In this document: one piece after another, positions 26,592-35,176 of the stretch | Layout: the number at the start of each line of letters is the position of its first letter | Numbering within the stretch: position 1 is the first letter of the stretch | Assembly (NCBI RefSeq): GCF_030944405.1 | Contig: NZ_CP132339.1 | Location: forward strand, 2,480,001-2,544,000 | Length of the DNA stretch: 64,000 nt | Reading direction: 5' to 3' | DNA from: Janthinobacterium sp. J1-1 | GTDB taxonomy: Bacteria > Pseudomonadota > Gammaproteobacteria > Burkholderiales > Burkholderiaceae_D | Translations under genes and position numbers: made by a program | Notes under the pieces: model-generated | The model's input: only the letters and a program-made list of their open reading frames with translations | Told to the model about the DNA's origin: nothing | Database searches by the model: none

Positions 26592-28595
26592 TTAGTTCGC
26601 GGCCAGCGCCGCGAGCTGCTGAGTCAAATAATTGCTGGTGCTGTTCATCGAGCTGAGTGTCACGTCGAGCGAACTGTATTGCTTGCGCAAGCGCGCTTCG
26701 GTCAGGGTCAGCCGGGTATTGAGCGCATCGCGCTGCTTGGCGATATCGGCAATACTCTTGTTCAAACCATCATTCTTGTTCTGGATCAGGCCCGAGGTTC
26801 CCAGGTAGCTATCTGTAATAGTAGCAAACAAGGCGCTGATACCCTTGGAAATATTCACTGAGCCGCGGTCGCCCAGCTGGCCGCCTTTGATCAGTACGGC
26901 AATCCCGGCGCTGCCGGAACCGGCCGAACCGGTCAGGGTCTGGCCGCTACCGACCGCCACCGCACCGTCGATGGTGCCGGCCACGTCCACGCCGGTGGTC
27001 ATGGTGGGGGTGCCGAACAGGTCGTCGGCGCCATTGCCGGTGATTTCCAGCTTCGACGACGAGCCATATTTGTTCGACACGATGCTGAACACACCATTTT
27101 CCTGCGTCACCTTGACACTGGCGGTGGCGTCGGTCACGCCCGAGGCGCCGTTGATCAGCGATTGCAAGTGGCTGACCAGGCTGTCGGCCGTGTAGGTGCC
27201 GGGCACCAGGGTGGCCTTGGTGGCAACGCCATTGATGGTCATCGACAGATTATCGTTGACGCCGGCGATGATGTTCAGGTTGGCTGCCGTGCTGCCCACC
27301 AGGGTGCCTTGCGTGGCCAGCTTGGAAATCGAGATGCCCTTGGTGCCGACGGACGAATTGCTGGTCGAACTGACAAAGCTGACCAGGCTGTCGGTGGTCG
27401 AACCCGAGGTCGCCAGCAGCTTGATGACGTCTTCCGAATTCTTGTCGATCGCCGTCTGCAGCTTGCCCGTATCGAGTTTCAGGGTGCCGTCCTTCTGGAA
27501 CGCCACACCCAGTTGGCTCAGGCTGGTCACGGTACTGTCGAGGCCGGGCACGCTGGTGCCGAACAGCTTGCGCAAGCCCGTTTTCAGGCTGTTGGTGGTC
27601 GAGTCGCCCACCAGTGGACCGCCGGTGCGTGCCGCGCCTTGTTTCAAATCGGGCGTGACGGCCGTCAGGGTATTGATGGATGCATTGAGCTCGTTATAAG
27701 CCTTGACGAAATTGGTCAGCGCCGTCTTGATGCCGGACGTATCCATGCTGACGCCGACACTGCTGGTGCCAATTTTCAGCACCGACATCGTTACGCCAGG
27801 CACGGCGTTCTCGACATTATTGGTCTGGCTGTCAATGGCCACGCCGTTGACGGTCAGCTTGGCATTTTGACCAGCATTGCTTTGCGTCATGTTCTGCGTG
27901 CCATTCGGCGCATACGACAGCAAATCGCTGATGTCCTGGTCGCCGGCCACGGACACGCGCATGCTCGACGTTTCGCCGCTCTTGTCGGAGGTCAGCACCA
28001 GGCGGTTGGGCTTGTCGCTACCGTCGGAAATAATGCTGGCGGTCACGCCGATGCCGGCCTTGTTGATGGCGTCGCGGATGCCTTGCAGCGAGTTGTTGCT
28101 GCCGTCGATGGTGACGGTGCGTGCCACGCGCGTTGCATCGAGGTCGAAGGTGGAGCCCGTGTATTTTCCGTCGGCAAGAGTGCCACCCTTGACGCTGCCG
28201 AAGTCGAACGTCAGCACGGTGCTGGCGCCCGAACCGATCAGGGCGGTGGTGGTTTCCTGGCCGGCGGCGGTGATCGTCTGCGCCTGTGCCAGCTGGGTCA
28301 CGTTGACGCTGTAATTGCCCTTGACGGTGTCCTTGCCGGCGGTGGCGGTCAGGACCTTGTCGTCCGAGGTGGTGGCATTGGCCACCTTGTATTTGGAGGC
28401 GTCGGCCAGCGCGGTGACGGTGGTCTGGAACGCGCCGACGGCGCCGCTCAGGGTGCCATAGGCGGAGATTTGCGAGGTAATCGCCTTTTCCTTGTCCTGC
28501 ATGGCGACAAAGGGGCGGCTTTCCACGGCCATCAGCTGGCTGACCAGGCCGTTTACGTCGAGAACGCCACCAGTACTGACGGATGAGACAGCCAC
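26592..28595 (-). CDS. fliD: Flagellar filament cap protein FliD
   Basis: FliD (667 aa) caps the growing filament and folds flagellin subunits. The N-terminal FliD domain (SSVSTGGVLDVNGLVSQLMAVESRP) and the C-terminal coiled coil (LTLTEARLRKQYSSLDVTLSSMNSTSNYLTQQLAAL) are complete. It is much longer than the enteric protein (about 470 aa). An extra region around residues 440-560 contains a flagellin hook IN-like segment (LSMTINGVATKATLVPGTY). Expression is likely sigma-28 dependent from the promoter at 28631-28657. Confidence 0.95.
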   Translation of the reverse strand: MAVSSVSTGGVLDVNGLVSQLMAVESRPFVAMQDKEKAITSQISAYGTLSGAVGAFQTTVTALADASKYKVANATTSDDKVLTATAGKDTVKGNYSVNVTQLAQAQTITAAGQETTTALIGSGASTVLTFDFGSVKGGTLADGKYTGSTFDLDATRVARTVTIDGSNNSLQGIRDAINKAGIGVTASIISDGSDKPNRLVLTSDKSGETSSMRVSVAGDQDISDLLSYAPNGTQNMTQSNAGQNAKLTVNGVAIDSQTNNVENAVPGVTMSVLKIGTSSVGVSMDTSGIKTALTNFVKAYNELNASINTLTAVTPDLKQGAARTGGPLVGDSTTNSLKTGLRKLFGTSVPGLDSTVTSLSQLGVAFQKDGTLKLDTGKLQTAIDKNSEDVIKLLATSGSTTDSLVSFVSSTSNSSVGTKGISISKLATQGTLVGSTAANLNIIAGVNDNLSMTINGVATKATLVPGTYTADSLVSHLQSLINGASGVTDATASVKVTQENGVFSIVSNKYGSSSKLEITGNGADDLFGTPTMTTGVDVAGTIDGAVAVGSGQTLTGSAGSGSAGIAVLIKGGQLGDRGSVNISKGISALFATITDSYLGTSGLIQNKNDGLNKSIADIAKQRDALNTRLTLTEARLRKQYSSLDVTLSSMNSTSNYLTQQLAALAAN

Positions 28596-28630
28596 AATAA
28601 CCTCCTATGGGAATGCATGAATATACTTGG

Positions 28631-28657
28631 TTAACGGCATAATCCATCCAGACTTTA
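28631..28657 (-). promoter_or_regulatory. Sigma-28 (FliA) promoter of fliD
   Basis: Read on the - strand, TAAA (28654-28657) is followed by exactly 15 bases and GCCGTTAA (28631-28638). The FliA consensus is TAAA-N15-GCCGATAA, so the -10 differs at one base. It lies 36 bases upstream of the fliD start. Confidence 0.85.
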
Positions 28658-28715
28658 GAGGGGTATTCGGCCAGCTGTTCGCCCTATGCCACAAACGACG
28701 TGGCACAGGGCAGGT

Positions 28716-29087
28716 TCACGCCGTTTGCTTGATCAGCAAGCCTTGTGCTTTTTCCAGTGCCTTGCCGATTTCCAGCGCCTCTTTGGTGGGCATCTGGCGG
28801 ATGACCTCGCGGGTTTGCTGGTCGATCACCTTGACGATGGTGCGCTCGCTGTCGGTATCGACCGAAAACTCCAGCTGGCGCGACATGAACTGCATCGCCT
28901 TGTTGATCTCGCTGACAGCCTGCTTGACGTCTTTCAGCTCGGACTGCGGGTCGTCCTTGCCATTGGCCTTGCCGTCGATCGCCGCCGCCGCCACTGGCCT
29001 GGCGGCCGTGGCGCCGCCTGGGGTGACCGCAGTGCGCTGCTGCTGCAGCTGCGGGGCCGGGAGGCCGTTTGTTGCCTGGATATCCAT
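28716..29087 (-). CDS. flaG: FlaG family protein
   Basis: A 123-aa FlaG-family protein. The C-terminal domain is diagnostic (INKAMQFMSRQLEFSVDTDSERTIVKVIDQQTREVIRQMPTKEAL, with VIRQMP as the signature). The first ~50 residues are low-complexity. FlaG influences filament length in Pseudomonas, Campylobacter and Vibrio. It lies between fliC1 and fliD, as in many polarly flagellated bacteria. A hairpin sits between fliC1 and this gene, so it may be expressed mainly by read-through. Confidence 0.92.
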   Translation of the reverse strand: MDIQATNGLPAPQLQQQRTAVTPGGATAARPVAAAAIDGKANGKDDPQSELKDVKQAVSEINKAMQFMSRQLEFSVDTDSERTIVKVIDQQTREVIRQMPTKEALEIGKALEKAQGLLIKQTA

Positions 29088-29109
29088 GATGGTGTCCTTT
29101 AACGGAAAT

Positions 29110-29150
29110 TCCCCGGCGGATCAAGATGCGATATCTGGATCGGCCGGGGA
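29110..29150 (-). terminator. Hairpin between fliC1 and flaG
   Basis: An 8-bp outer stem (TCCCCGGC with GCCGGGGA) and an inner stem (GATC/GATC and AGAT/ATCT) form a stable hairpin 31 bases after the fliC1 stop. On the - strand it is followed by ATTTCC rather than a full T tract. It may protect the fliC1 mRNA 3' end or partly terminate, lowering flaG expression relative to flagellin. Confidence 0.5.
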
Positions 29151-29180
29151 GGGCTAAGCTACGGTACTACGGGGCGGAAA

Positions 29181-30617
29181 TTAACCGCGCAGCAGCGACA
29201 GCACGCCGTTAGGCAGCGAGTTGGCCTGGGCCAGCATCGCGGTACCAGCCTGTTGCAGGATCTGGCCACGCGTCAGCTTGGCTGTTTCCGATGCGAAGTC
29301 GGTATCCTGGATACGGCTACGGGAAGCCGACAGGTTTTCCGAAGTCGATTCCAGGTTGCTCACCGCCGTTTCAAAGCGCGACTGCAAGGCACCGAAGGTT
29401 GCGCGCTGGCTGTTGACACTGGCCAGGGCGGAATCGAGAATCTTCAGCGCATCGTTCGAACCCTTGACGGTCGACACGTCGATGCTGGACACCGATTTGA
29501 GCGTGGCCGCACCAGCTGTTACGCCAGTGCCGGCTCCCACGGCACCAAGCGAAAAACCCTTGTCGGAGTTCATCGAGACAGTGCCCATTGTGATGGAGGT
29601 GCCGTTACTGGCCACAGTTTGCGCAGTGCCCACGCCGCCAGCGGAATCGATGGAGGCGGCGGTAAAGGTATCGGCCGCGCTTTTATTCACCAGTTTGATG
29701 TTGTTGCCGGAAACATTTGTCAGTACCAGGCCATCTTTGGCGTCATTCAGCTTGGCAGTCACGCCGGTGGTCGATGACAGGTCATTGAAGGCACTGACTG
29801 CCGAGGCCAGGCCCGATGCGTTATTTGCGCCCACCGTGAAGGTAACGTTGGCTGCCGTGCCGTTATCGGACATGACTTGCATTGAGTACACGCCACCGGC
29901 AGAAAATCCGACCGCTTCTTCGGTTTTGGCCGTGGCCGTCACGCCCGTATCAGCGGTTTTGCCATTGATGGTGGCCGCCAGCGTTTGCGCCGTGTCAGTG
30001 CTTGATACCACGACATTCGCAGTTTTCAGACCCTGGATATCGAAGGAACCCGATGTATAAGCGGCAGTTGTCGAGGTGGCTGGTGCCGAAGCGCTGGACT
30101 GGTTGTTGCCGTAGTTATTGGTACGGAAGTTGGCGGTCGTGGCCTGGATGGTCTGGCCAGCGTTGGCGCCCACCTGGAACGATGCCGAGCCGAACGAGCC
30201 GTCGAGCAGTTTCAGGCCGTTGAACTCCGAGGTTTGCGAGATGCGGTCGGCTTCCGACAGCAGCTGGCCTACCTCGGCCTGGATCGCCTTGCGGTCGCCG
30301 GCCGAGTTGGTGGCGTTCGCCGACTGGACTGACAGTTCGCGTACACGTTGCAGAATGTCGCCCGTCGATTGCAGCGAACCCTCGGCCGTTTGCAGCAGCG
30401 AGACGCCGTCGTTGGCATTGCGCTTGGCTTGATCGAGGCCGCGGATTTGCGACGTGAAGCGCTCGGAAATCGCCAGGCCCGCAGCATCGTCTTTTGCGCT
30501 ATTGATGCGCAAACCCGAGGACAGGCGTTGCAATGAGGTGGACAGGGCGGACTGCGACGTGCTCAGGTTGCGTTGTGCATTCAGTGACGCGGTATTGGTA
30601 TTGATTACTGAGGCCAT
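29181..30617 (-). CDS. fliC: Flagellin (copy 1)
   Basis: A 478-aa flagellin. The N-terminal D0/D1 region ([18 protein letters not shown], then [20 protein letters not shown]) and the C-terminal helix ([21 protein letters not shown]) are canonical. The central surface domain (about residues 175-370) is variable, Thr/Ala/Val-rich and lacks cysteine, as usual for exported filament subunits. GGAGC lies 9 bases upstream of the ATG. A close paralogue lies just upstream on the same strand (30957-32414). The ends are almost identical and the centres diverge. Confidence 0.96.
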   Translation of the reverse strand: MASVINTNTASLNAQRNLSTSQSALSTSLQRLSSGLRINSAKDDAAGLAISERFTSQIRGLDQAKRNANDGVSLLQTAEGSLQSTGDILQRVRELSVQSANATNSAGDRKAIQAEVGQLLSEADRISQTSEFNGLKLLDGSFGSASFQVGANAGQTIQATTANFRTNNYGNNQSSASAPATSTTAAYTSGSFDIQGLKTANVVVSSTDTAQTLAATINGKTADTGVTATAKTEEAVGFSAGGVYSMQVMSDNGTAANVTFTVGANNASGLASAVSAFNDLSSTTGVTAKLNDAKDGLVLTNVSGNNIKLVNKSAADTFTAASIDSAGGVGTAQTVASNGTSITMGTVSMNSDKGFSLGAVGAGTGVTAGAATLKSVSSIDVSTVKGSNDALKILDSALASVNSQRATFGALQSRFETAVSNLESTSENLSASRSRIQDTDFASETAKLTRGQILQQAGTAMLAQANSLPNGVLSLLRG

Positions 30618-30707
30618 TTTGAAGCTCCTTGCTATATGTTTTGGCTATATGCCTGGTACCTTGGTCTGCCCCTCCATTCCGGGACACTCACACCGCAGTT
30701 ATATTCA

Positions 30708-30734
30708 TTAACGGAATGCCCTATGGAAAGTTTA
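30708..30734 (-). promoter_or_regulatory. Sigma-28 promoter of fliC1 (proximal)
   Basis: On the - strand TAAACTTT ends in TAAA-N15-TCCGTTAA: -35 at 30731-30734 and -10 at 30708-30715, 15 bases apart. The -10 differs from GCCGATAA at two positions. The same -10 octamer and spacing occur at the other flagellin gene. It lies 91 bases upstream of the fliC1 ATG. Confidence 0.8.
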
Positions 30735-30794
30735 GGAAAGGAAAGCGACTATATTTTTGTTTCTCACTCTCAAGTTGCCATGGCTGAGGGCGTT

Positions 30795-30821
30795 TAAGCG
30801 GCTTGATTTCCATAAACTTTA
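30795..30821 (-). promoter_or_regulatory. Distal sigma-28-like element upstream of fliC1
   Basis: The -35 is a perfect TAAAGTTT (30814-30821), followed with 15-base spacing by GCCGCTTA (30795-30802), which matches only the GCCG half of the -10. It is flanked by GGGTCGAAAA, a block also found upstream of the fliC2 promoter, so it may be a relic or second start. Confidence 0.4.
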
Positions 30822-30871
30822 GGGTCGAAAAAAAATTAAATAGAAGAAATATTCTTTATTATTTTTTTATT

Positions 30872-30910
30872 AAAAAAAATCCCCGGCGCGGAAATATTCC
30901 GGCCGGGGAT
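30872..30910 (-). terminator. Intrinsic terminator of fliC2
   Basis: On the - strand a 9-bp stem ATCCCCGGC / GCCGGGGAT, with a further inner GGAA/TTCC pairing, is followed by eight T residues. It is 47 bases past the fliC2 stop, so fliC2 is probably transcribed alone. Confidence 0.92.
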
Positions 30911-30956
30911 GGGTGTTGTTGGCAAACGCGCCATGGCGGCGCGCGCGTCAGGTGGC

Positions 30957-32414
30957 TTAACGTCCTTGCAGCAGCGACAGCACGCCGTTTGGCAGCGAGT
31001 TGGCCTGGGCCAGCATGGCCGTGCCTGCCTGTTGCAGGATCTGGCCGCGCGTCAGCTTGGCCGTTTCCGCCGCAAAGTCGGTGTCCTGGATGCGCGAGCG
31101 TGAAGCCGACAGGTTTTCCGACGTCGATTGCAAGCTGGTGACAGCCGTTTCAAAACGCGACTGCAAGGCGCCGAACGTGGCGCGCTGGCTGTTGACGCTG
31201 GCCAGGGCCGAATCGAGCACCTTGAGCGCATCGGAGGCGCCTTTGACGCTCGATACGTCGATGCCGGATACCGAGTTCAGCTTGGAGTCGGCGCCAGCGA
31301 GTGGCACGGCATTGGTGCCCGTGACGCCGCCGATCGAGAAGCCCTTGTCGGAGTTGAGCGAAATATGGCCCATGGTGGTACCCGTGCCGCCGCTGCCCGC
31401 AATAGCGAACGGTGTGCCTACGTTGCCGGCGCCATCGATGGCTGCCGCCGACACGGTATGCGCCACATCGGTGCTGCCGTTGACCAGCGTGATATTGTTG
31501 CCGGCTGCATTGGTCAGTATCAGGCCATTGTTGGTACTGTTGAGCTTGGCGGTGACGCCGGTCGAGGCTGAAACATCGTTGAACGCGCTGACCGATGCGG
31601 CCAAGGTCGTTGCATTGAGCGGATTGCCCACGGTGAAGGCGACGTTGGCAGCGGTGGAGTTATCGGAGGTGACGGCCAGCGAGTACACGCCGCCGGCAAT
31701 GAAAGTGGCCGATTCTTCGGTTTTCGCTGTGGCGGTCACGCCGGTTTTTTCGCTGGCGCCATTGATATTGGTGGCCAGTATTTGTGCGGTATCGCCGCTG
31801 CTAACGGCGACGGTGGCCGATTGCAAGCCCTGGATACTGAACGATCCAGGGGTGTATTGCAGGCCCGCGGCGGTGGTGGGCACGCTGGTACCCACTTCAT
31901 TGTTGCCGTAGTTATTGGTGCGGAAATTGGCGGTCGTGGCCTGGATGGTCTGGCCGGCGTTGGCGCCCACCTGGAAGGTGGCCGAGCCGAAAGAGCCATC
32001 GAGCAATTTCAAGCCATTGAATTCCGAGGTTTGCGAAATACGGTCCGCTTCCGACAGCAGTTGGCCCACTTCCTGTTGAATTGCCTTGCGGTCGCCGGCC
32101 GAGTTGGTGGCATTGGCCGATTGCACCGACAACTCACGGATGCGTTGCAGGATATCGCCGGTCGATTGCAGCGAGCCTTCTGCTGTTTGCAGCAGCGAGA
32201 TGCCATCGTTGGCATTGCGGCGAGCCTGATCGAGACCGCGGATCTGCGAGGTGAAACGCTCGGAAATCGCCAGCCCTGCGGCGTCGTCTTTCGCGCTGTT
32301 GATGCGCAGACCGGACGACAGGCGTTGCAGGGAGGTGGACAGTGCGGCTTGGGATGCGCCCAGATTACGTTGCGAATTGAGCGATGCGATATTGGTGTTG
32401 ATAACTGCGGCCAT
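30957..32414 (-). CDS. fliC: Flagellin (copy 2)
   Basis: A 485-aa flagellin. The N-terminus ([21 protein letters not shown]) and C-terminus ([13 protein letters not shown]) are canonical, with a variable Thr/Ala/Val-rich centre. The frame is open to 32486, but those 24 residues lie in the untranslated leader. The ATG at 32414 aligns with the start of the other flagellin and has GGGAGC upstream. It has its own sigma-28 promoter and terminator. Two flagellins may give mixed filaments. Confidence 0.96.
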   Translation of the reverse strand: MAAVINTNIASLNSQRNLGASQAALSTSLQRLSSGLRINSAKDDAAGLAISERFTSQIRGLDQARRNANDGISLLQTAEGSLQSTGDILQRIRELSVQSANATNSAGDRKAIQQEVGQLLSEADRISQTSEFNGLKLLDGSFGSATFQVGANAGQTIQATTANFRTNNYGNNEVGTSVPTTAAGLQYTPGSFSIQGLQSATVAVSSGDTAQILATNINGASEKTGVTATAKTEESATFIAGGVYSLAVTSDNSTAANVAFTVGNPLNATTLAASVSAFNDVSASTGVTAKLNSTNNGLILTNAAGNNITLVNGSTDVAHTVSAAAIDGAGNVGTPFAIAGSGGTGTTMGHISLNSDKGFSIGGVTGTNAVPLAGADSKLNSVSGIDVSSVKGASDALKVLDSALASVNSQRATFGALQSRFETAVTSLQSTSENLSASRSRIQDTDFAAETAKLTRGQILQQAGTAMLAQANSLPNGVLSLLQGR

Positions 32415-32506
32415 TTTGATGCTCCCGATGTGCGGGTTTTGGCTCTGTGCCTGCTCACCTTGGTCTGCCCCCGCGCTCTGGGGCACTCAAACCGTAGTTG
32501 TAAAGA

Positions 32507-32533
32507 TTAACGGACACTGGTCAAAAAAGTTTA
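32507..32533 (-). promoter_or_regulatory. Sigma-28 promoter of fliC2
   Basis: On the - strand TAAA (32530-32533) is followed by 15 bases and TCCGTTAA (32507-32514). This is the same -10 octamer and spacing as the proximal promoter of the other flagellin. It lies 93 bases upstream of the ATG. Confidence 0.82.
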
Positions 32534-32685
32534 GGGTCGAAAATGCGCTTTTTCCGACTTTTCCCCTATGAGGCGCTGCCGTCGCCGCTCCTATACGGCA
32601 GCGTTTTTTGATACTTTATGGCAAAAATAAAAAAAATAAATGCCAAATTGCGGCGTGAAAACAGCGTTTTTCCGGGCTGGCAGGC

Positions 32686-32711
32686 AAAAAAAAGCCCGCC
32701 GGAAGGCGGGC
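32686..32711 (-). terminator. Intrinsic terminator of the GGDEF gene
   Basis: A 7-bp stem GCCCGCC/GGCGGGC with a GGAA/TTCC loop is followed on the - strand by eight T residues. It lies 23 bases after the stop of the diguanylate cyclase gene. Confidence 0.93.
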
Positions 32712-32733
32712 ATGGCGTGTGACGGGGCGCCGC

Positions 32734-34380
32734 TCAATCGGCCACCACCACGCGGTTCTTGCCGGTCTGCTTGGCCTGGTACATGGCGCGGTCGGCGCGC
32801 TTCACCAGTTCGGCCTGGTCTTCATTGGGCAGGCGCAGGGCGACGCCGGCGGAAAAGGTGATCAAGACCTTTTCATTGTCGTGCAGGAAGAAGTGGCGGG
32901 TCAGTTCACGCTGCAGCCGCGTCATGGTCGAGGACGCCGCTTCGACCGTGGTTTCCGGCAGCAGGATCAGGAATTCCTCGCCGCCGAAGCGGGCGATCAC
33001 GTCCATCGAGCGCAAGGTGTCCTTGACGATTTTTACGAGATGTTTCAGCGCGGCATCGCCAGCCAGGTGGCCATAGGTGTCGTTCAGGCGCTTGAAGTCG
33101 TCCAGGTCGAGCATGGCGACGCACAGCGGCGTGCCGCGACGGTCCGCGCGCGCCGTTTCACGTTCGAACACGTCGTCCAGGCCACGCCGGTTCAGGCTGC
33201 CCGTCAGCTGGTCTTCACGCACCAGTTCGCTCATATGCTGGAGCTTCGCTTCCAGGGTATGGATGCGCTGTTCCGCATCCTGCACTTCCTGGCGCGCCAG
33301 CACCATCTTGTCGCGCGCGCGCAGCGCCTCGCTCTGCACCAGCCGCGTTTCGTGCAGCACCTCGTCGAGCACCTGGTTCAGTTCGGTAATATTTTCCGCC
33401 TGGCTGATCTTGTCGGAATAGCCGCCGATCTTTTCATGGAAGTCGCCGGTGCTGGCCGCCACCTGGCCCAGGCGGTCGATAAAGGTCATCATCATGTTCT
33501 TGACGGTCAGCTTGACGTCCGACAGGCTGTGCTTGAGCTGGCTTTGCTTGTAGATGACTTCCTTCAGGCTGCGCGTGGCGTCTTCCAGCGCGCGCTGGTC
33601 GAGCGGGCCGGCAATCAGATTCTGCACGGCATCGACCTGGCCGCGCAACCAGCTGTCGTCATCGAGCAACTGGCTGACATTGTCCAGCAGCAGCTTGAAC
33701 AATCGCAGCAGCAATTCCTGTTGCTCGGCCGTATCGCCGCTTTTCAGCTCGATCTGATAGCACAGCTGTTTCAAACGCACGGACGCCTCGTTGAGCGCGT
33801 CTTCCGTGTGCGCCTGCTTGATGGCAGCGCCCAGCGATTCGGCTTCTTCCACCAGCGCCGGCGTGCCTGTCAGCAAGGTTGCCACGGCAAAGCCCAGGGT
33901 GCGGCTCAGCAATTCTCGCAGGGTGCGCGTCTGTTCACCGTCCGGCAGTGGCGGCAGCTCGATGCCACCGCCTTTGCGGGCCTGCTTTTCCGACAGCTGC
34001 GCCAGGGTGCGCGCATAGCTGTCCCAGTCGCGCGCTTTCAGGGCGCGCTGGAAGCGCCGGCCAAAGTCGCCCATCTCGCCACCGGACTCGCTCATCTTCG
34101 CGGCAAACTGGCTCAGCACGTTTTCGGCGCCATTGTCGGGCGGTGCGCTGGCCGCCAGCACGGCGGCGGGGGCGGGCGCGGCAACTTCAGCCGGCTCGGT
34201 GATGCCGGCGATCTCATTGTAGATGGCGCGGTAGGCGTTTGGCGTGGGCGCGATGCGGCGCGTGGCCAGGCGGCGAAATGCTTCGCGCGCAATGTCGGCG
34301 GGATTCGTGGCGGGACTCACGGCAGGATTCAGGGCGGCCGCAGGCGCGCTGGCCGGCGGGGAGGGCAATTTACTGGACAT
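32734..34380 (-). CDS. Diguanylate cyclase (GGDEF domain)
   Basis: A 548-aa cytoplasmic protein with a C-terminal GGDEF domain (about residues 385-548) carrying an intact GGEEF active site. An RxxD inhibitory site lies exactly five residues before it (RSMDVIARFGGEEF), so it should make c-di-GMP under product inhibition. DLDDFKRLNDTYGH is also typical. The N-terminal ~370 residues are helical and coiled-coil-rich, without a recognised sensor domain or membrane segment. It is 120 bases downstream of a NarL-type response regulator and next to the flagellins. The product could act on the YcgR protein at 23522-24283. Confidence 0.92.
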   Translation of the reverse strand: MSSKLPSPPASAPAAALNPAVSPATNPADIAREAFRRLATRRIAPTPNAYRAIYNEIAGITEPAEVAAPAPAAVLAASAPPDNGAENVLSQFAAKMSESGGEMGDFGRRFQRALKARDWDSYARTLAQLSEKQARKGGGIELPPLPDGEQTRTLRELLSRTLGFAVATLLTGTPALVEEAESLGAAIKQAHTEDALNEASVRLKQLCYQIELKSGDTAEQQELLLRLFKLLLDNVSQLLDDDSWLRGQVDAVQNLIAGPLDQRALEDATRSLKEVIYKQSQLKHSLSDVKLTVKNMMMTFIDRLGQVAASTGDFHEKIGGYSDKISQAENITELNQVLDEVLHETRLVQSEALRARDKMVLARQEVQDAEQRIHTLEAKLQHMSELVREDQLTGSLNRRGLDDVFERETARADRRGTPLCVAMLDLDDFKRLNDTYGHLAGDAALKHLVKIVKDTLRSMDVIARFGGEEFLILLPETTVEAASSTMTRLQRELTRHFFLHDNEKVLITFSAGVALRLPNEDQAELVKRADRAMYQAKQTGKNRVVVAD

Positions 34381-34500
34381 TGAGGCACGGCCTTTTTAGA
34401 TATTTGCTAATTATCCCCATGATATGCGAGTTGGCAAAGCACTTATTTTGCGAGCAGCAAGGCGAAGGGCCGCCAATTCGCGCGATACGTTGGCGGCAAG

Positions 34501-35148
34501 CTACTCCACCAGCTGGTTGCGGATCGCATAATGGGTCAGCTCGGCACTGTTTTTCAGTTTCATCTTCAGCAGCAGCCGTGCGCGGTATTCGCTGACGGTC
34601 TTGGCCGACAGCTTCAGTTCTTCGGCGATGGCGCCCACCGTCTTGCCCGAGGCGATCAGCACCAGGGTCTGGTATTCGCGGTCCGACAAAGTTTCGTGCA
34701 GCGCCGTTTCATGGTCTTCGCCGACCGTGTTGGCCAGTTCCTGCGCCAGCGCGGCGCTGATGTATTTCAGGCCTTCGGCCACCTGGCGTATCGCCGTGAC
34801 CAGCTCGCGCGGCGCGCTCTGCTTGGTCAGATACCCGGCCGCGCCCGCTTTGAGCGAGCGGATCGCATACTGGTCTTCGCGGTGCATCGACAGCATCAGC
34901 ACGGCCAGTTCCGGCTTTTCCTTCTTGATCTGCTTGAGCACGTCGATGCCGCTGCGGTCGGGCAGCGAGATGTCGAGCAGCATGACCTGGCACTTAGAGG
35001 CACGGAAGCGCTTGATCGCATCGTGGCCGTTTTCGGCCTCGCCGGCGACGATGATGTCCTTGGTGTCGGCCAGGATCTGTTTCAGGCCCTCGCGCACGAT
35101 CGCATGGTCGTCGGCGATGAATACCCGGATAATGGCTTTTTCTTTCAT
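34501..35148 (-). CDS. NarL/FixJ-family response regulator
   Basis: A 215-aa two-domain regulator. The receiver domain has the acidic pair in FIADDHAIVREGL, the phosphorylated aspartate D59 in MLLDISLPDRSG, and a later lysine in YLTKQSAPREL. The C-terminal LuxR-type helix-turn-helix (LSDREYQTLVLIASGKTVGAIAEELKLSAKTVSEYRARLL) binds DNA. The frame is open to 35211, but the ATG at 35148 gives the normal receiver start. It lies 28 bases downstream of a cognate histidine kinase. Confidence 0.94.
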   Translation of the reverse strand: MKEKAIIRVFIADDHAIVREGLKQILADTKDIIVAGEAENGHDAIKRFRASKCQVMLLDISLPDRSGIDVLKQIKKEKPELAVLMLSMHREDQYAIRSLKAGAAGYLTKQSAPRELVTAIRQVAEGLKYISAALAQELANTVGEDHETALHETLSDREYQTLVLIASGKTVGAIAEELKLSAKTVSEYRARLLLKMKLKNSAELTHYAIRNQLVE

Positions 35149-35176
35149 GACTGCGTTCGTTTCTGCATGTGTTGCT

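Larger units (their letters stand above)
30618..30956. other. Inter-flagellin region
   Basis: 339 bases between the two flagellin genes hold the fliC1 leader and its sigma-28 promoter, a second more distal sigma-28-like element, and the terminator of fliC2. The stretch at 30830-30880 is strikingly AT-rich for this genome. No coding sequence is seen. Confidence 0.8.
32415..32733. other. Region between fliC2 and the GGDEF gene
   Basis: 319 bases contain the fliC2 leader and sigma-28 promoter and the terminator of the upstream GGDEF gene. The rest (about 32540-32680) is AT-richer and holds no gene that I can support. Confidence 0.75.
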
